Shown: positions 20,125 to 29,724 of the stretch, piece after piece
Layout of the letters: every line of letters starts with the position of its first letter
Position numbering within the stretch: position 1 is the first letter of the stretch
Assembly: GCF_900112585.1 (NCBI RefSeq)
Contig: NZ_FOLY01000006.1
Coordinates: 166,280-230,279, forward strand
Length of the DNA: 64,000 bases
Reading direction: 5' to 3'
Source: Kushneria avicenniae
GTDB lineage: Bacteria; Pseudomonadota; Gammaproteobacteria; Pseudomonadales; Halomonadaceae
Translations under genes and position numbers: made by a program
Notes under the pieces: model-generated
What the model saw: the letters and a program-made list of their open reading frames with translations, nothing else
Databases searched by the model: none
What the model was told of the DNA's origin: nothing

Positions 20125-20970
20125 ATGCGCTATCACCGACCAGGGCTTGATGTCGCGGCCCACACCCTCCTGATCATCGGGGCGCTGGCCTTCATGCTGC
20201 CGGTCATTCTGGCCGTGCTGGCCTCGACCCAGTCACCCGGTACACTTTTTTCGGGAACGCTGCCGCTCTCCTTCGGTACCAGCGGGCTGGATCACTACAT
20301 GACACTTTTGACCGAGCCAGTGCGCGGCGTCGGCGTGCCCGCATGGAGGCTGATGCTCAATTCGCTTTTGATGGCGCTGGGCATTGCCGTGGGCAAGCTG
20401 ACAATTGCGATGCTGGCCGCCTACGCGCTGGTCTTTTTTCGCTTCCCGTTTCGTCGCTGCTGCTTCTGGCTGATCTTTATGACGCTCATGCTGCCCATCG
20501 AGGTGCGTATTGTGCCGACCTACGGCGTAGTGGCCGAGCTCGGCCTGCTCGACAGCTATCCGGGGCTGGTGCTGCCGCTGCTGGCCAGCGCCACTGCCAC
20601 CTTTCTCTTTCGTCAGTTCTTTCTGACCCTGCCACCTGAACTCATGGAAGCGGCCCGCATCGATGGTGCCGGGCCGTGGCGGTTTTTCATCGACATTCTG
20701 CTGCCGCTGTCACGCACCAACATCGCGGCGCTGTTCGTCATCATGTTCATCTACGGCTGGAATCAATACCTGTGGCCGCTGGTGACCATCACCAGTGCCG
20801 ATCACGCCACTCTGGTCACCAGTCTCAAGCGACTGACCATTGCAACCGATGGCACGCCCCCATGGCATCTGGCCACCGCCATGACGGTACTGGCCCTGCT
20901 ACCGCCGGTGGTCGTCATCATTCTCATGCAGCGCTGGTTCATCAAGGGCCTGGTGGATACGGAGAAATAA
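20125..20970 (+). CDS. ugpE: sn-Glycerol-3-phosphate ABC transporter permease UgpE
   Basis: A 281-aa permease partner of UgpA with six predicted membrane helices and an EAA motif EAARIDGAGPWRFFIDILLPLS (about residues 173-194). The length equals E. coli UgpE. A GGGGAAA sequence precedes the ATG. Its stop is one base from the start of ugpC, indicating coupled translation. Confidence 0.94.
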   Translation: MRYHRPGLDVAAHTLLIIGALAFMLPVILAVLASTQSPGTLFSGTLPLSFGTSGLDHYMTLLTEPVRGVGVPAWRLMLNSLLMALGIAVGKLTIAMLAAYALVFFRFPFRRCCFWLIFMTLMLPIEVRIVPTYGVVAELGLLDSYPGLVLPLLASATATFLFRQFFLTLPPELMEAARIDGAGPWRFFIDILLPLSRTNIAALFVIMFIYGWNQYLWPLVTITSADHATLVTSLKRLTIATDGTPPWHLATAMTVLALLPPVVVIILMQRWFIKGLVDTEK

Positions 20971-20971
20971 C

Positions 20972-22066
<1,095 letters not shown>

Positions 22067-22069
22067 TGC

Positions 22070-22834
22070 ATGCAACTGCCACGCTATATTGCCCACCGCG
22101 GCCTTTCAGAACACGCGCCCGAAAACACGCTGGCTGCCATTCAGGCTGCCGCTGATGCCGGCTGCGAGTGGATCGAACTCGACGTTCAGTATCTGGGAGA
22201 TGGCACGCCAGTGATCTGGCACGACGCCACGGTGGATCGCTGCAGCGACGGCCGTGGGGCGCTTATCGACATGACCCGCGAGGATATTCGGCGGCTGGAT
22301 GTGGGCAGCTGGTTTTCCGATGACTTTCGCGGCGAGCGCATGGCGCTGCTGGATGAGGCGCTCTCGCTGGTCAGCGCGCTGGATATGGGTCTGAATCTGG
22401 AGCTCAAGCTCAATCCCGGTCATGACGCCGAAATGCTGGCCGGCGTGGCGGTTCATCGTGCCCGCCAGGTGCTGCCGCAGGATCGTCTGCTGGTATCGAG
22501 TTTTGACATGACTGCACTGGAGCACGCCCGATCACGGGATGATGCGCTGGCGCTCGGGCTATTGTATGAGGCCGTTCCGCGGTGCTGGGCCAGCGATGCC
22601 GAGCGGCTTCGACCGTTCAGCGTGCACGCCGACTGGACACGGCTTGAGCAGGAGCGGCTCATCGAGGTCCAGGCTGCAGGGCTCGCCCTGCTCTGCTATA
22701 CGGTCAACGACCCCGAGCGCTTTGCCTCCTGGTGGGATCATGGCGTCGACGGCGTCTTTACCGATGACCCCGGGCTTTTTGATGCGCGCTATCAGCGCCA
22801 GACGCGCGGTGACGGAAGCCGCAAGCCTCGCTGA
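22070..22834 (+). CDS. ugpQ: Cytosolic glycerophosphodiester phosphodiesterase
   Basis: A 254-aa GDPD TIM-barrel enzyme that hydrolyses imported glycerophosphodiesters to glycerol-3-phosphate plus an alcohol. The catalytic signatures are present at the N-terminus: IAHRGLSEHAPENT (catalytic His and metal Glu), EWIELDVQYLGDGTPVIWHD. The C-terminal metal-binding region is near WWDHGVDGVFTDDPGL. It closes the operon in the same order as E. coli ugpBAECQ. It converges with trpC across a hairpin. Confidence 0.95.
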   Translation: MQLPRYIAHRGLSEHAPENTLAAIQAAADAGCEWIELDVQYLGDGTPVIWHDATVDRCSDGRGALIDMTREDIRRLDVGSWFSDDFRGERMALLDEALSLVSALDMGLNLELKLNPGHDAEMLAGVAVHRARQVLPQDRLLVSSFDMTALEHARSRDDALALGLLYEAVPRCWASDAERLRPFSVHADWTRLEQERLIEVQAAGLALLCYTVNDPERFASWWDHGVDGVFTDDPGLFDARYQRQTRGDGSRKPR

Positions 22835-22859
22835 CCAGCCCAAAAGCAGCTCGAAAAGA

Positions 22860-22886
22860 ACACTGCCAGCGCAAGGCTGGCAGTGT
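22860..22886 (-). terminator. Hairpin between ugpQ and trpC, probable trp terminator
   Basis: A perfect 11-bp stem ACACTGCCAGC / GCTGGCAGTGT with a 5-nt loop. On the minus strand it is followed by TCTTTTC, so it is better suited to end trpC than ugpQ. Confidence 0.65.
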
Positions 22887-22912
22887 CACTGACGTTTCCA
22901 GACAGATCGAGG

Positions 22913-23713
22913 TCAGTTGAAAAAAAGCTGGCGCAGAGCGTCGCCAGGATCCGCTTCCCGCATGAAATGCTCGCCCACCAGGAAGGCGTTGACGTTGCCG
23001 CGACGCATGCGCGCCACGTCTTCACGGGTCGAAATGCCCGACTCGGTAACCACCCGCACGCCGTCCGGCACCTTCTCCAGCAGCTCGAAGGTGGTATCAA
23101 GCCGGGTTTCAAAGGTGTGCAGGTCGCGGTTGTTGATGCCCACCAGCGCCAGGTCCAGCTTCAGCGCCCGCTCAAGCTCTTCCATGCTGTGCACCTCGAC
23201 CAGCACATCCATGCCAAGCTCGATGGCCAGCGTATTGAGTGCCTTCATCTGGCGGTCTTCAAGCGCGGCCACGATGAGCAGGATCGCATCGGCGCCCATG
23301 CTGCGCGCCTCGTAGACCTGATAGGGCGCGACGATGAAGTCCTTGCGCAGCACCGGCAGCTGGCACGCTCCGCGGGCGGCAATCAGAAAGCGCTCGCTGC
23401 CCTGAAAATAGTCGGCATCCGTCAGCACCGACAGGCAGGCGGCGCCGCCGGCCTCATAGCGCTGGGCGATGGCGACCGGATCGAAGTCGGCACGAATGAT
23501 GCCCTTCGAAGGCGAGGCCTTCTTGATTTCGGCAATGACGGCCGGGTCGCCGTTGGTCAGACGCTGATTCAGCGCCGCGGCAAAACCACGAGTCGGCGGC
23601 GCCTGCTCGGCGCGAGCCCGCAGCGTGTTTTCGCTGATGCTGGCCGAGCGCTCGGCAATCTCTTCATGCTTGCGGGCAATGATTTGCGTCAGAATGGTAG
23701 GCAGCGTACTCAT
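22913..23713 (-). CDS. trpC: Indole-3-glycerol phosphate synthase
   Basis: A 266-aa TIM barrel without a fused TrpF, as in Pseudomonas. It closes CdRP to indole-3-glycerol phosphate in tryptophan synthesis. Family motifs are [15 protein letters not shown] at the N-terminus, [15 protein letters not shown] with the catalytic Lys, [42 protein letters not shown] and [10 protein letters not shown]. The ATG at 23713 follows an AGGGA site; the in-frame upstream ATG would add 14 unlikely residues. It ends the trpE-trpG-trpD-trpC series, 64 bases after trpD. Confidence 0.96.
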   Translation of the reverse strand: MSTLPTILTQIIARKHEEIAERSASISENTLRARAEQAPPTRGFAAALNQRLTNGDPAVIAEIKKASPSKGIIRADFDPVAIAQRYEAGGAACLSVLTDADYFQGSERFLIAARGACQLPVLRKDFIVAPYQVYEARSMGADAILLIVAALEDRQMKALNTLAIELGMDVLVEVHSMEELERALKLDLALVGINNRDLHTFETRLDTTFELLEKVPDGVRVVTESGISTREDVARMRRGNVNAFLVGEHFMREADPGDALRQLFFN

Positions 23714-23777
23714 GCGGTGTTCCCTGAAATTCGCTGAAGCGTGAACCTCTGTCACGCCCCGGCGCTATTGTAGTGAG

Positions 23778-24806
23778 TCAGTCGCCGGCCTCGGCCAGTC
23801 TGGCAGAAAACTCCGCCAGTGCGTCCAGCTTTGCAAGCCCCCGCCCGTTTTTGAGCGCATCGCGCACAATCTGCACGCCGTCATGGATGGAGCTCGCCAC
23901 GTCGGCGACATAAAGGGCGGCACCGGCGTTGTAGGCCACCATGTCGGCGGCCACGCCTTCACCGCGCAGCGCCGCCTTGACCAGCACCAGGCTCTCCTCG
24001 GCGCTGTCCGCGCGAATCGATTCCAGCGACTGGCGCTCGAGGCCGACCTCCTCGGGAGTGATCACGTACTCACGGATCTCGCCGTGATGCAGTTCGGCCA
24101 CCAGAGTGTCTGCAGCAATGGAAAGCTCATCAAGACCGTCCTCGGCGTGCACCACCAGCACGTGCTGACTGCCCAGACGCTTCAGTACCGTGGCCATGGG
24201 CACCAGCAGGTCAGGGCTATAGACCCCGATAACCTGACGCGTGGCGCCGGTCGGGTTGGTCAGCGGACCAAGAATATTGAACATGGTACGCACCCCCAGC
24301 GCCTTGCGAACCGCAACGGCATGACGCATGGCGGTGTGATGGTTGGGAGCGAACATGAAACCGACCCCGATGTCCTCGATGCAGCGGGCAATCTGCTCCG
24401 AGGTCAGCTCCAGCGATACGCCGGCGCGCGTGAGCAGATCGGCACTGCCGGAGCTGCTGGAAACGCCGCGGCCGCCGTGCTTGGCCACGCGGGCACCGCA
24501 GGCGGCCGCGGCAAAGCTTGCCGCGGTAGAGACGTTGAAAAGCCCGGCGCCATCACCACCGGTGCCGACGATATCCACTACGTGATCAGCGTCAACCCGG
24601 ACCGGATGCATCAGCTCTCGCATGACCATCACAGCGGCCGTGATCTCATCAACCGCCTCACCCTTCATGGCCAGACCGACCAGAAAGCCGCCCATCTGCA
24701 CCGGATCGGTCTCACCGCGCATGATGGCCGACATGACCGTGCGCATCTCGTCCAGATCGAGATCCTCACGACGGGTAACGCGCGAAATGGCTTCCTTGAG
24801 TTCCAC
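23778..24806 (-). CDS. trpD: Anthranilate phosphoribosyltransferase
   Basis: A 342-aa enzyme transferring phosphoribose from PRPP to anthranilate. Key motifs are DIVGTGGDGAGLFNVST (PRPP site), VAKHGGRGVSSSSGSADLL, and FMFAPNHHTAMRHAVAVR. It starts at GTG 24806, four bases after GGAGAGAG; the longer ATG frame lacks such a site. It is a free-standing protein, not fused to TrpG as in enteric bacteria. It sits 75 bases after trpG. Confidence 0.96.
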   Translation of the reverse strand: MELKEAISRVTRREDLDLDEMRTVMSAIMRGETDPVQMGGFLVGLAMKGEAVDEITAAVMVMRELMHPVRVDADHVVDIVGTGGDGAGLFNVSTAASFAAAACGARVAKHGGRGVSSSSGSADLLTRAGVSLELTSEQIARCIEDIGVGFMFAPNHHTAMRHAVAVRKALGVRTMFNILGPLTNPTGATRQVIGVYSPDLLVPMATVLKRLGSQHVLVVHAEDGLDELSIAADTLVAELHHGEIREYVITPEEVGLERQSLESIRADSAEESLVLVKAALRGEGVAADMVAYNAGAALYVADVASSIHDGVQIVRDALKNGRGLAKLDALAEFSARLAEAGD

Positions 24807-24881
24807 GAGTCTCTCTCCAGGCACAGGCCGCCAGCGGCTGCCAAAGGGGTTCATCGCATCAGGGGAAGACGCGTTCGATCA

Positions 24882-25502
24882 TCAAGCCTCGGCGGCAGCG
24901 CCTCGAACAGCATCAAGTGGCTGACGCTTGAGGAAATTGGCCAGCAGCTCGTGGCCCTGACGCGACAGGATCGACTCCGGATGAAAGAGCACACCTTCCA
25001 TATCCAGTGTCCGGTGGCGAATGCCCATCACGATGCCCGGCGTTACGTCGTCGCTGACGGTGGTCGAGGAAATTTCGAAGCATTCCGGCAGCGTCTCGCG
25101 CTCGAGAATCAGCGAATGATAGCGCGTGACCTCCAGCGGGTTTTCAAGCCCCTCAAAGACGCCCCGCCCGTCATGATCAACCAGGGAAGTCTTGCCGTGC
25201 ATGACCATCGGCGCCCTGACCACCTCACCGCCCCAGGCCTGGCCGATGGCCTGAAACCCGAGGCAGATACCCAAAATCGGCACCCGGCCGGCAAAGTGGC
25301 GGATCAGATCCAGCGAGATGCCGGCTTCGCTGGGGCTGCAGGGTCCGGGGGAAATCATCAGATGCGTGAACTCACGCTGCTCGATCTCCTCGATCGTCAG
25401 CGTGTCGTTGCGAATCGTTTCAACTTCAGCCCCCAGCTCGCCCAGATACTGGACAATATTGAAGGTGAAGCTGTCGTAGTTGTCGATCATCAAGACTTTC
25501 AT
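24882..25502 (-). CDS. trpG: Anthranilate synthase component II (glutamine amidotransferase)
   Basis: A 206-aa class I glutamine amidotransferase that supplies ammonia to TrpE. It opens with [20 protein letters not shown], has the oxyanion and nucleophile segment [15 protein letters not shown] (Cys at about 79) and the His-Glu pair in FHPESILS. In related bacteria the same subunit may also serve PabB for folate. It lies 99 bases after trpE and before trpD, matching the trpGDC arrangement of pseudomonads except that trpE is adjacent. Confidence 0.95.
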   Translation of the reverse strand: MKVLMIDNYDSFTFNIVQYLGELGAEVETIRNDTLTIEEIEQREFTHLMISPGPCSPSEAGISLDLIRHFAGRVPILGICLGFQAIGQAWGGEVVRAPMVMHGKTSLVDHDGRGVFEGLENPLEVTRYHSLILERETLPECFEISSTTVSDDVTPGIVMGIRHRTLDMEGVLFHPESILSRQGHELLANFLKRQPLDAVRGAAAEA

Positions 25503-25601
25503 GGCTTTCCATCCTCACGATGGCCGGGTGGTCGATACATTGACCCCTGTAACCCGGCTTTTATTCGGTACTGGCGCGTTGACTTCACACGAAGTCCGGC
25601 C

Positions 25602-27092
25602 CTATTCGAGGTTGTCCAGCCCGCGTTCTGCCATGGCAACGGCGCGGAACATGGCACGGCGCTTGTTGAGCGTCTCCTGCCACTCGTTGTCCGGATCGGA
25701 ATCGGACACGATACCACCACCAGCCTGCACGTGAAGCTCTCCGTTCTTGATCACGGCCGTTCGAATGGCAATCGCCATGTCCATGTTGCCCTGCCAGGAG
25801 AGATACCCCACGGCGCCTGAATAGATGCCGCGCTTGACCGGTTCAAGCTCGTCGATGACTTCCAGCGCGCGCACCTTGGGCGCACCGGAGAGCGTGCCGG
25901 CCGGGAAGGTCGCCCGTAAAACATCCATTGGCCCCAGGGACGGCTTGATGCGGCCGGTCACGTTGGACACGATGTGCATGACGTGCGAGTAGTGCTCGAT
26001 GGTCATTTTATCGGTGAGTTCGACCGTGCCGGGCTCGCTGATGCGCCCGACATCGTTGCGCCCCAGGTCGATCAGCATGACGTGCTCGGCGATCTCCTTG
26101 GGATCTTCCAGCAGCTCCTGCTCCAGCGCGCGATCTTCCTCTTCGCTGGCACCGCGATGGCGGGTGCCGGCGATCGGACGCAGGGTGATCTCGTCCTGAT
26201 CAAGCCGCGCCAGAATCTCGGGCGAGGCGCCCACGACGTGGTGATCGTCGAGATTGAAAAAAAACATGTAGGGCGAAGGGTTAAGACTTCGAAGTGCCCG
26301 GTACAGATCCAGCGGCGGCGCCTGATAGCCGATGGTCATGCGCTGGGAAGGCACACACTGCATCAGATCGCCGGCCGCCACGTATTCACGAATCCGCGCC
26401 ACGGCATCCTTGTAGCCCTGCTCCGAGAAGCTGGCGAAAAAGTCGTCCTCGGCCACTGCGCTGCGCCCGGTTCCGGGACTGGTCGTGGTGATCGGGGTGT
26501 GACGCAGCTGATGCTCAAGCGTTGTCAGGCGCTCCTGCGCCAGAGTGAGCGCCTCGGGCTCATCGGGGTCGGCATGGACCAGCAGCGTGAGACGCCCGGA
26601 CAGGTTGTCAAAGACCACCAGTTCGTCGGCCACCATCAGCAGAATATCGGGCACATCGATCGGGTCCGGCTTTTCCACCCCACGTAGCCGCGGCTCGATC
26701 AGGCGAATGGTGTCGTAGCCGAAGTAGCCAACCAGCCCGCCATCAAAGCGCATCGTCTCAGAGGTTTCGGGGGCCCGGAAGCGCCGGCGAAACTGTTCGA
26801 TCCATTCAAGCGGGTCATCGACCTCAGTAGCACCCTGCAGATAGTCATCCACATAGTGACGCACGGTAAAGCCGCTGACCTCGATCCGCTCGCGACACGG
26901 CAATCCGATGATCGAGTAGCGGCCCCACTTCTCGCCGCCGGTGACCGACTCGAGCAGAAAACTCCAGGGCGCATCGGCCAGCTTGAGATAGGTCGACAGC
27001 GGTGTCTCGAGATCGGCCAGCACCTCACGGGTGACCGGAATACGGTTATAGCCTTCGGCGGCGAGTTCGGCGAAGCGCTCGGATGTCATCAT
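25602..27092 (-). CDS. trpE: Anthranilate synthase component I
   Basis: A 496-aa chorismate-utilising enzyme making anthranilate with TrpG. The N-terminal domain carries the tryptophan feedback pocket region ([16 protein letters not shown]). The C-terminal half has the chorismate-binding signatures [50 protein letters not shown] and the final IQAGGGIV-like stretch [14 protein letters not shown]. The start ATG 27092 follows AGGA by nine bases; this site is inside a tandem 9-base repeat. A candidate Trp-rich leader ends 61 bases upstream, suggesting attenuation. Confidence 0.96.
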   Translation of the reverse strand: MMTSERFAELAAEGYNRIPVTREVLADLETPLSTYLKLADAPWSFLLESVTGGEKWGRYSIIGLPCRERIEVSGFTVRHYVDDYLQGATEVDDPLEWIEQFRRRFRAPETSETMRFDGGLVGYFGYDTIRLIEPRLRGVEKPDPIDVPDILLMVADELVVFDNLSGRLTLLVHADPDEPEALTLAQERLTTLEHQLRHTPITTTSPGTGRSAVAEDDFFASFSEQGYKDAVARIREYVAAGDLMQCVPSQRMTIGYQAPPLDLYRALRSLNPSPYMFFFNLDDHHVVGASPEILARLDQDEITLRPIAGTRHRGASEEEDRALEQELLEDPKEIAEHVMLIDLGRNDVGRISEPGTVELTDKMTIEHYSHVMHIVSNVTGRIKPSLGPMDVLRATFPAGTLSGAPKVRALEVIDELEPVKRGIYSGAVGYLSWQGNMDMAIAIRTAVIKNGELHVQAGGGIVSDSDPDNEWQETLNKRRAMFRAVAMAERGLDNLE

Positions 27093-27102
27093 GTCGCAGT
27101 AT

Positions 27103-27120
27103 CCTGTAGAGCCTGTAGAG
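27103..27120 (-). repeat. Tandem 9-bp repeat overlapping the trpE ribosome binding site
   Basis: CTCTACAGG occurs twice in direct succession on the minus strand. The promoter-distal copy runs into AGGATACTG and supplies the trpE Shine-Dalgarno sequence, so the other copy forms a second, more distant purine block. Confidence 0.8.
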
Positions 27121-27153
27121 AAAGAAACGGTAATACGGTGCAAGGGGCCGGTA

Positions 27154-27213
27154 TCACCAGCGCCATCGCTTGACGTTTCTCATCAATCCGCAGGTCCTGG
27201 CATCGAGTGACAT
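27154..27213 (-). CDS. trpL: Candidate trp operon leader peptide
   Basis: A 19-codon frame reads [19 protein letters not shown] and stops 61 bases before trpE. The last three sense codons are TGG CGC TGG, two Trp codons directly before the stop. An internal ATG at 27183 gives MRNVKRWRW with a purine-rich GCGGA three bases upstream. The Trp and stop region can pair with itself (GCTGGT, GAT loop, ACCGGC, six pairs with one G-U). Trp-rich leader peptides control trpE by ribosome stalling in many proteobacteria. I do not see a standard terminator hairpin plus U run in the short gap, so the mechanism is open. A -35-like TTGACG lies at 27285-27290 with no clear -10. Confidence 0.45.
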   Translation of the reverse strand: MSLDARTCGLMRNVKRWRW

Positions 27214-27292
27214 GATGGTATCTCGCAAGCTGAATATTCCTTCGCGTGAAGGGGAAAAAGGGCGAGCATTGCGCTGTGGCGCGCCGTCAACC

Positions 27293-27970
27293 CTAAACGA
27301 GTTCTTCAAGTGAATCAAGAAGATGGTCCGGGCCGAGATCGGCAATGGGCTCGCCGTGATTGTAGCCATAACTCACTGCCAGACAGCGGCATCCTGCCGC
27401 TCGAGCGGCCTCTACATCGCTTCGCGAATCACCGATCATCAACACGCGTTCGGGCGCGATATCCAGGGCCCGGGCGACATGCAAGAGTGGCGCCGGATCG
27501 GGCTTTTTCTCGGGCAGTGCCTCACCGCCCAGCGTATGGGTGAAAAAGCCTTCCAGTCCCATCGCCTCAAGCAGCGGGTCAATAAAGCGCGACGGTTTGT
27601 TGGTCACCAGCGCCTGAGCAATGCCGCGCGCGCGCTGCGCTTCAAGGCAGTCGATAACGCCCGGATAGCAGAAGGTGTTTGACAGCATGCGTTGCTCGTA
27701 GCACTGCATGAACAGTGCCAGCGCATCATCGAGCTGAGCGCGGTCAGGCCCTTCGGTGCCGAAGGCGCGAGCGTTCAGCAGCGCTCGCTCGACCAGCCGC
27801 CGCGAGCCGTTACCGACCCAGTCCCGCACCCGCTCGATCCCCGCGGGAGGAAGATTCATGGTTTCAAGCACGTCATCGACGGCCAGCGCCAGATCCGGTG
27901 CCGAATCGATCAGTGTGCCATCCAGGTCGTAAATGATCAGATCAATCTCGTTGAGTGCATCGTGCATCAT
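27293..27970 (-). CDS. gph: Phosphoglycolate phosphatase (HAD family)
   Basis: A 225-aa HAD phosphatase. Motif I is IYDLDGTLIDSAPDL, motif II VTNKPS, motif III with Lys in EKKPDPAPLL, and motif IV MIGDSRSDVEAARAAGC. It removes 2-phosphoglycolate formed during DNA repair and similar 2-phosphosugars. Two ATG codons (27970, 27967) are possible and there is no obvious ribosome binding site; an even longer frame exists upstream. It precedes trpE as in Pseudomonas, but its usual partner rpe lies 5 kb away. The trp promoter probably lies at or within its 3' end. Confidence 0.88.
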   Translation of the reverse strand: MMHDALNEIDLIIYDLDGTLIDSAPDLALAVDDVLETMNLPPAGIERVRDWVGNGSRRLVERALLNARAFGTEGPDRAQLDDALALFMQCYEQRMLSNTFCYPGVIDCLEAQRARGIAQALVTNKPSRFIDPLLEAMGLEGFFTHTLGGEALPEKKPDPAPLLHVARALDIAPERVLMIGDSRSDVEAARAAGCRCLAVSYGYNHGEPIADLGPDHLLDSLEELV

Positions 27971-28088
27971 CAGGACATCGCCAAGGGTGAATTCGGGCCA
28001 TAATGCCCCCATATATTGATACAGGCAGCCATACTGGAGCGTTGCGGATCAGATGCTGCCCTGCAGTGTCAAAAGTATCGGTGCCAGA

Positions 28089-28104
28089 CCGTGACATGTC
28101 ACGG
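28089..28104. promoter_or_regulatory. 16-bp perfect palindrome upstream of ndh
   Basis: CCGTGACATGTCACGG is perfectly self-complementary and lies 91 bases before the ndh start, in the region divergent from gph. Its core GTGACATGTCAC differs by one base from the core upstream of the porin gene. No known regulator is assigned. Confidence 0.5.
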
Positions 28105-28194
28105 CCCATCATGACCTGAAGCCTTCAGGCCGTGGTCCGGGCATCGGGCTACCGCCTGAACGTTTTTCCTTTTCAATATCTCATGGAGCAATCG

Positions 28195-29493
28195 ATGGCG
28201 ATCCCTCGCATTGTAGTGGTCGGCGGCGGCGCCGGCGGGCTCGAACTGGTCACCCGCCTCGGGCGCAAACTGGGCAAGTCCAACAAGGCCGAAATCGTGC
28301 TGGTCGACCGTAACCCCACCCACATCTGGAAACCTCTGCTGCACGAAGTGGCGGTCGGCGTGATGGACTCGAGCCTTGATGAGGTGTCCTATCAGGGCCA
28401 CTCCGCCAATGCAGGGTATCGCTATCAGATCGGCACGCTGTGCGGTCTTGATCGCGAGCATCGCCAGATTCGCCTGGCCGCCATTCACGACGACAGGGAA
28501 CGTGAGGTGCTGCCCGAGCGACGACTCGACTACGACTATCTGGTGTTCTCGGTCGGTAGTGTCTCCAACGACTTCGGTACACCAGGCGTTGCGGATCACT
28601 GCTACTTTCTGGACAGCGTCAGCCAGGCAGAAGCTTTCCGCAAGCAGATGCTCAATACCTTCCTGCGCTGCAGCAACCGCGATGAATCGAGCAAATCCGG
28701 CATGTCGGTGGCCATCGTGGGCGGTGGCGCCACGGGTGTGGAGCTCTCGGCAGAGCTTTTGAACGCGACCCAGATGCTTCACGGCTATGGCTTTAGCCGC
28801 ATCAGCCGTCAGCAGCTCAAGATCCATCTGCTGGAAGCCGCGCCGCGGGTGCTGCCCGCCCTGCCCGAGCGCATCAGCCAGTCGGTACACCGCGAACTCA
28901 AGCGACTGGGGGTGGAAATTCACACCGACACCAGGGTCACCCAGGCCGATGAGAACGGCTTCGAGATTGCCGACGGCTCACGCATTGATGCCGACCTGAC
29001 CGTCTGGGCCGCCGGCGTGCGCGCCCCCTCTGTGCTCTCGGAGCTGGGACTCTCCACCCAGCGCAACCATCAGCTCATCGTCCATCAGAACATGCAGAGC
29101 GTGGATGACGAGCGCATCTTCGCCCTCGGTGACTGCGCGGCCTGCCCGCAGCCGGGCGACAAGATGGTACCCCCGAGGGCGCAGGCCGCCCACCAGCAGG
29201 CTGCCACGCTCTACAGGAACCTGCGCGCCGCCATGGCCGGACGCGAGCTGAAGGACTTCCACTACCGGGACATGGGATCACTGATCTCGCTGGCGCATTT
29301 TGACGCCGTGGGCAACCTGATGCGCGGCGCCTCTGCCCGCGGCGTGCTGGTCGAAGGCTGGCTGGCCAAGGTCTTCTACGCTTCGCTCTATCGCATGCAC
29401 CAGGCCGCCATTCATGGCTATACGCGCACCGGCATTCGCATGCTGGTTGATCGCATCAATACCATCATCCGGCCGCGCCTCAAACTGCACTAG
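28195..29493 (+). CDS. ndh: Type II NADH:quinone oxidoreductase
   Basis: A 432-aa single-subunit NADH dehydrogenase (NDH-2) that passes electrons to quinone without pumping protons. It has two Rossmann motifs: FAD-binding RIVVVGGGAGGLELV at the N-terminus and NADH-binding VAIVGGGATGVELSAEL near residue 175. The FAD site closes with ERIFALGDCAA, and the C-terminal membrane-contact region follows. Length matches E. coli Ndh (434). ATG 28195 is preferred because GGAG lies six bases upstream; an in-frame ATG at 28183 is possible. A palindromic operator-like site lies upstream. Confidence 0.93.
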   Translation: MAIPRIVVVGGGAGGLELVTRLGRKLGKSNKAEIVLVDRNPTHIWKPLLHEVAVGVMDSSLDEVSYQGHSANAGYRYQIGTLCGLDREHRQIRLAAIHDDREREVLPERRLDYDYLVFSVGSVSNDFGTPGVADHCYFLDSVSQAEAFRKQMLNTFLRCSNRDESSKSGMSVAIVGGGATGVELSAELLNATQMLHGYGFSRISRQQLKIHLLEAAPRVLPALPERISQSVHRELKRLGVEIHTDTRVTQADENGFEIADGSRIDADLTVWAAGVRAPSVLSELGLSTQRNHQLIVHQNMQSVDDERIFALGDCAACPQPGDKMVPPRAQAAHQQAATLYRNLRAAMAGRELKDFHYRDMGSLISLAHFDAVGNLMRGASARGVLVEGWLAKVFYASLYRMHQAAIHGYTRTGIRMLVDRINTIIRPRLKLH

Positions 29494-29507
29494 ACCCTCT
29501 TGTAACT

Positions 29508-29533
29508 CCCGGGCCGCGCGGCAGTGGCCCGGG
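29508..29533 (+). terminator. GC-rich hairpin after ndh
   Basis: An 8-bp stem CCCGGGCC / GGCCCGGG with a 10-nt loop lies 14 bases after the ndh stop. No T run follows, so it may be a weak terminator or a transcript-stabilising structure. Confidence 0.45.
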
Positions 29534-29675
29534 TCATGACCTGCCTCTTTCCTGCTCCTTTTCCTGACCTTCATGCCTCTCGGCCTCATCAAAGCTGCTT
29601 CCTTAGCCTTACCGGGCAACTGCGACCAAGGTCTGGTTTCGCAAAAGTGCTCGGATACCGCAGTCTAAACGCCAT

Positions 29676-29689
29676 TGGGAACGTTCCCA
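29676..29689. promoter_or_regulatory. Palindromic LacI-family operator
   Basis: TGGGAACGTTCCCA is a perfect 14-bp palindrome with the central CG typical of LacI/GalR operators. It lies 35 bases before the start of the LacI-family gene, so autoregulation and control of the following two genes are likely. Confidence 0.75.
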
Positions 29690-29724
29690 TTTCAGGTTTA
29701 TGGCATCGCCGAACAGGCAGCGAC

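Noticed and set aside
23883..25820. 645-codon plus-strand frame across trpD, trpG and trpE
   Set aside because: It spans three certain genes and the gaps between them on the opposite strand, has no family motif and depends on codon bias.
28112..28130. CCTGAAG-C-CTTCAGG repeat near ndh as a second operator
   Set aside because: A 7-bp repeat around one base is common in this base composition, and it has no partner elsewhere that I could find.
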